Source: Desulfobacterales bacterium (GTDB taxonomy: Bacteria > Desulfobacterota > Desulfobacteria > Desulfobacterales > Desulfobacteraceae). Taken from it: 8,363 bases of DNA. Of this stretch, positions 5,295 to 8,363 are shown piece by piece. The translations under genes and the position numbers were made by a program. The stretch spans positions 1 to 8,363 of the forward strand of contig JAKSBB010000790.1 of NCBI GenBank assembly GCA_022361315.1, in the 5' to 3' direction. Positions within the stretch are counted from its first letter, which is position 1; every line of letters begins with the position of its first letter. The notes beneath the pieces are model-generated. The model had not been told where the DNA came from and made no database searches. It saw only the letters and a program-made list of their open reading frames with translations.

Positions 5295-7115
5295 TTAATC
5301 CAGAGCCTTTTCCCCGGCCTTGATCGCTTTGATCTTCTGTTTTATATCTTTAATCTCTTTTTTATGGGTGTCTGCATCGGCATTGGCCAGCGCTTTTTGA
5401 TAGGCCGCCATGGCCTTGTCCGGTTGACCGGTTTTAAGGTAGGCGTCCCCCAGGTGGGAAGCGATTACCGTTTCAAATTCAGATATCCGGGCTGCTTTTT
5501 CCAGGTGGAACACCGCCTTTTCATAGTCGCCCTTCTTGTAGTACACCCAGCCCAGGCTGTCGGTGATATATCCATCGTCCGGCCTGATATCGAGTGCCCG
5601 TTTAATCAGGTCCAGCGCCTCGTCCAGGTGGATGTCCATCTCCGCATAGGTGTATCCCAGGTAATTCAGCGCAGAGGCATGGTTCGGATCCAGGCGGATG
5701 AGGGCTTTCATGGTGTTGATACATGCCTGACGTTGTCCGGCTTTGTCCTGGATCGTTCCCAGTTTAAATAGGAGTGTGGTGTTTTCCGGACTCTTCTTCA
5801 GCCCTTCCTGCAGCAAGGTTATGGCGGTGTCGTAGCGCGTGTCCTCTTCGTAAAAAGAGGCCAGGTAAGAGATAATATCAATGTCTGCCGGGCTCTGGTT
5901 GTGGTGTTGTTCCAGAAACCGTAACGCTTCTCTAATGTTGCCTTTATCGCGGTAGAGGAAGGCAATGCTAAGGATGGTCTTTTTGTACTGGGGATGATCC
6001 GGGGGCACTTTGAGGTAGAATTCAATGGCCTTATCCGTCTGATCCAGGGCTTCATGGGCCATGCCCAGGAAGAAGTTCAGGTTGGCGTTGGACGGGTCCA
6101 GTTTTCGAAGCTGGGTGAAAACGATCACTGCTTCATTGTAACGCTTCCGGCTGATAAAGGTGTCCACGGCCGTCATGATCATCCGGGGATTTTCGGTCAT
6201 GGCCTGGCTCAATCGGGCGAACAGGGGATCAGCCTTGTCCATCTGATTGTCCTGATAATAGAAAAGGGCCAGTTCCATCATGGCCCTGTCGTTATCCGGT
6301 TGCAGCTCCAGAATTTCTTTGTAGAGTTTCAGGATCTTCGCTTTGTTTTTGTCTCTGCCCTTGTCCGAACCGGTACCCTGATAGATGTCTGCTAATCTGA
6401 ACCTGGGCTCCGCCAGATCCGGTGCCAGCTCAAGGGTCTTTTCAAAAGCGGTGACGGCTTTGGCTGTTTTGCCTTTGTTCAGGTAGGATTCCCCCAGGTA
6501 AAAATAGGCCACATAGTTGTCCGGGAAGGCCTGTGTCATCTTTGTGAACAGGTCGAGGGCATCGTCAAAGGCTTCCGTATCCAGATAAATTTTACCCAGG
6601 CGGAGATAGGTATCCTGGTTTTCAGGGTCAAGTTCAAGGATTTTCTTGAGTAGGTCGGACATTTCACGATCATACTCCCCGCCCCGTTTCAACTGGACCA
6701 GAAGCATGAGGTTTTCCACGTTATCCGGGTCCTGCTCTGCCAGTTTTTTTGCCAGTGCCAGTGCCTGATCCGAACGTTTGAGCTTGTGAAGCAGAACGAT
6801 CAGATCCCGCTTGAGGAAAGAGGAGTCCGGATCCTTTGCGATGGCTGATTCAAGCGCGTCTATGGCAGCTTCCGTATTGCCTTTATTGGCAAGACGTCTG
6901 GATTTCATATAGAAATATTCGGCTGCCAGGTCTTCTTCAGCCATGGTCGAACCGGTTTCTGTCATGACGGTGCCGGCCTCTGCTGGGCCTTCGGCAGGTA
7001 CAGGGGCCGCGGTGTTCCGGACACAACCCGTCATTACCGGTATCATCACTATCAGAAACATCAGAAGCTTCGGGCGAAACAAAGCCATAGGGATGCAACG
7101 CGTGAAATATGTCAT
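5295..7115 (-). CDS. TPR-repeat lipoprotein
   Basis: The N-terminus has Arg14/Lys16, a hydrophobic core and a lipobox MTGC with Cys31 as the probable lipid site. It is followed by a Pro/Ala/Glu-rich linker to about residue 60, so the protein is likely anchored in the envelope and faces the periplasm. From about residue 64 to 580 roughly fifteen 34-residue TPR-like units follow one another; clear examples are 166-199, 200-233, 444-477, 513-546 (GYITDSLGWVYYKKGDY) and 547-580. A lysine-rich helix (584-603) ends the protein. TPR solenoids bind partner proteins, and this one probably serves as a scaffold; no catalytic residues are seen. The ATG at 7115 has AAGG ten bases upstream; a later ATG at codon 10 lacks one. 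It starts 22 bases after the sigma-factor stop and is followed four bases later by the LolB-like lipoprotein, its likely partner. The specific client is unknown. Confidence 0.88.
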   Translation of the reverse strand: MTYFTRCIPMALFRPKLLMFLIVMIPVMTGCVRNTAAPVPAEGPAEAGTVMTETGSTMAEEDLAAEYFYMKSRRLANKGNTEAAIDALESAIAKDPDSSFLKRDLIVLLHKLKRSDQALALAKKLAEQDPDNVENLMLLVQLKRGGEYDREMSDLLKKILELDPENQDTYLRLGKIYLDTEAFDDALDLFTKMTQAFPDNYVAYFYLGESYLNKGKTAKAVTAFEKTLELAPDLAEPRFRLADIYQGTGSDKGRDKNKAKILKLYKEILELQPDNDRAMMELALFYYQDNQMDKADPLFARLSQAMTENPRMIMTAVDTFISRKRYNEAVIVFTQLRKLDPSNANLNFFLGMAHEALDQTDKAIEFYLKVPPDHPQYKKTILSIAFLYRDKGNIREALRFLEQHHNQSPADIDIISYLASFYEEDTRYDTAITLLQEGLKKSPENTTLLFKLGTIQDKAGQRQACINTMKALIRLDPNHASALNYLGYTYAEMDIHLDEALDLIKRALDIRPDDGYITDSLGWVYYKKGDYEKAVFHLEKAARISEFETVIASHLGDAYLKTGQPDKAMAAYQKALANADADTHKKEIKDIKQKIKAIKAGEKALD

Positions 7116-7137
7116 GAACTCGTAACCTTATCAGCTG

Positions 7138-8112
7138 TTATTGGGTGTGGTCGTACATGTCGAAGTCCGGCATATCTTTTTTAAAGTAGGCTTTCATTTT
7201 TTTGAGGATGTTGTTTTCAATCTGTCGCACCCGTTCTCTGGAAATGGAGTATATTTCGCCGATTTCCTGGAGGGTTTCCGGTGTGTCGGAAAAGATCCGG
7301 CGCTCAAATATATCCAGTTCCCTGTCGTTCAGGGTCTTTTTGAAGGCCTTCACCTTGGTGTGGAGAATATCTTCGATTTCCTTTTTGGCCACCCGGTCTT
7401 CAGAGGAGTCGGATTCCACATTGATGAATTCTATTCGTTCCGTATTGGAATCGTTTTTCAAGGGTTCGTCCAGAGAGAGATCCCAGTTGGCAAGGCGCTG
7501 GTCCATATCCACCACCTCTTTCTCGCTGACCCCGAGGCGCTCGGACAAAAGTTTTGGCTTGGGATCGAACCCCTGTTCGATCAACCGTTGTTTTTCCTTC
7601 TTCAGTCGAAAGAACAATTTTCTCTGCCCCTGGGTGGTGCCGATCTTAACCATCCGCCAATTGTCCATGATGAACTTGAGGATATAGGCCTTGATCCAGA
7701 ATGAGGCATAGTATGAGAACTTAACATTTTTATAGGGGTTGAACTTCTTCACCGCCTGCACCAGGCCGATATTCCCTTCCTGGATAAGATCCAGGAGGTT
7801 CTGCATCCATATCCGCTGGAATTCCAGGGCAATTTTAACCACCAGTCTCAGGTTGGAGGTGGTCATGATATAGGCGGCTTCCTGATCCCCTTCTTCCTGA
7901 ATCCGCTTGCCCAGTTCCACTTCCTGTTCCCGGGTCAGCAGCTTGTAACGGTTGATTTCGTTGAGGTAGCTTTGTATGGGATCCGACTTTACCAGGGCCT
8001 TGGAATTACTGGTCCTGGCTTTGGACGCAGGGATCAGAAAGTCGGCTTTGGTCAGTCGCTTATTTTTTTTATCTTTTGTTTTAGCTTTTGTCTGGTCGGC
8101 AGTTTTTTTCAT
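7138..8112 (-). CDS. rpoH: RpoH-like (sigma32-type) alternative sigma factor
   Basis: This 324-residue sigma70-family protein should direct RNA polymerase to a specific promoter set, by analogy heat-shock or general stress genes. After a lysine-rich N-terminal extension (1-42) come region 1.2 (SDPIQSYLNEINRYKLLTREQE, 43-64), region 2 (84-155, with DLIQEGNIGLVQAVKKF and FSYYASFWIKAYI), and the RpoH-type segment QRKLFFRLKKEK (163-174), the best evidence for the sigma32 branch. Region 3 follows, then the region 4.2 helix-turn-helix LQEIGEIYSISRERVRQIE (281-299). Region 1.1 of housekeeping sigma factors is absent. The ATG has AAGG eight bases upstream. The extension is encoded by A-rich DNA, with seven A near codons 2-4 and eight A at codons 15-17. 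An extended -10 promoter lies just upstream, divergent from a tRNA gene. The TPR lipoprotein gene begins 22 bases downstream. A stress sigma of the RpoS or myxobacterial SigB type is the alternative reading. Confidence 0.86.
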   Translation of the reverse strand: MKKTADQTKAKTKDKKNKRLTKADFLIPASKARTSNSKALVKSDPIQSYLNEINRYKLLTREQEVELGKRIQEEGDQEAAYIMTTSNLRLVVKIALEFQRIWMQNLLDLIQEGNIGLVQAVKKFNPYKNVKFSYYASFWIKAYILKFIMDNWRMVKIGTTQGQRKLFFRLKKEKQRLIEQGFDPKPKLLSERLGVSEKEVVDMDQRLANWDLSLDEPLKNDSNTERIEFINVESDSSEDRVAKKEIEDILHTKVKAFKKTLNDRELDIFERRIFSDTPETLQEIGEIYSISRERVRQIENNILKKMKAYFKKDMPDFDMYDHTQ

Positions 8113-8143
8113 TCAGAGAACCTTCGGGTTGAATTAAAAAGCA

Positions 8144-8172
8144 AGTATACCATTACCACACTTTGGGATAAA
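8144..8172 (-). promoter_or_regulatory. Extended -10 promoter of rpoH
   Basis: On the minus strand TGGTATACT (8152-8144) is an extended -10 element with a five-of-six TATAAT match. A weak -35 (TTTATC, 8172-8167) sits 17 bases upstream. RNA would start near 8137, about 25 bases before the rpoH start codon. The element is housekeeping-like rather than a sigma32-type promoter. Confidence 0.55.
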
Positions 8173-8214
8173 GCAATATCTTTTGAAAATTATTAGATGG
8201 TCATCATTTTTTTG

Positions 8215-8243
8215 TGGACAAGCCCGGTCTTTTTTGGTAAAAG
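8215..8243 (+). promoter_or_regulatory. Promoter of tRNA-Arg
   Basis: TGGACA at 8215-8220 (five of six against TTGACA) and TAAAAG at 8238-8243 (four of six) are separated by an ideal 17 bases. The expected start near 8250 is a few bases before the mature tRNA 5' end at 8255. It faces away from the rpoH promoter, and the two share a 142-base intergenic gap with no other gene. Confidence 0.5.
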
Positions 8244-8254
8244 ATCGTCCTGTT

Positions 8255-8331
<77 letters not shown>

Positions 8332-8346
8332 ATAAAATCAAAGGGT

Positions 8347-8363
8347 TACAGCAAAACGCTGTA
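8347..8363 (+). terminator. Hairpin after tRNA-Arg, cut by the window edge
   Basis: TACAGC (8347-8352) and GCTGTA (8358-8363) form a perfect 6-bp stem with an AAAAC loop, beginning 15 bases after the tRNA CCA. This is a suitable place for a tRNA terminator. The bases that would show a longer stem or a U-run lie outside the window, so the assignment is provisional. Confidence 0.35.

Noticed and set aside
5295..7000. Repeated similar segments in the TPR gene
   Set aside because: These are the degenerate 34-residue protein repeats, not DNA-level tandem repeats or a CRISPR array.

Overview
The window reads as a stretch of chromosome from a Gram-negative bacterium, most likely a Desulfobacterota (Desulfobacter-like) lineage. 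This rests on the gene set and protein style: an RpoH-type sigma factor with a lysine-rich N-terminus, a long TPR lipoprotein, an Mrp/NBP35 ATPase and a UPF0280 protein. It is an inference, not a database match. Codon use is even across the genes, and there are no insertion sequences, integrases or CRISPR repeats. This looks like core chromosome rather than a mobile island.

Layout. The first ~100 bases may hold the 3' end of an upstream gene. A histidine ammonia-lyase (hutH, + strand, 158-1690) follows. It meets, tail to tail with a 19-base gap, the end of a six-gene series on the minus strand. In transcription order that series is: rpoH-like sigma factor (8112-7138), TPR-repeat lipoprotein (7115-5295), LolB/DUF4292-like lipoprotein (5290-4532), Mrp-type P-loop ATPase (4473-3598), dGTPase-like HD hydrolase (3588-2428) and UPF0280 protein (2435-1710). 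Gaps are 22, 4, 58 and 9 bases, then an 8-base overlap, so most or all could be co-transcribed. A candidate second promoter lies in the end of the LolB-like gene, before mrp. A tRNA-Arg(TCT) gene runs divergently from rpoH at the right edge, and each side of that 142-base gap has its own promoter-like sequence.

How the genes may work together. The first three genes suggest stress-type transcription control joined to two outer-envelope lipoproteins. The last three are soluble proteins: Fe-S cluster handling, dNTP/nucleotide hydrolysis, and an ApbE-superfamily protein of unknown function. No shared pathway is proven.

The most unusual signal is not a gene. Codons 7-26 of the dGTPase-like gene form a near-perfect hairpin (16-bp outer stem, 9-bp inner stem, 3-base loop), starting 18 bases after the start of the ATG and followed three bases later by a run of five U in the sense direction. 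It looks like an intrinsic terminator or translation-sensitive attenuator built into coding sequence, or a palindrome perfected by template switching.
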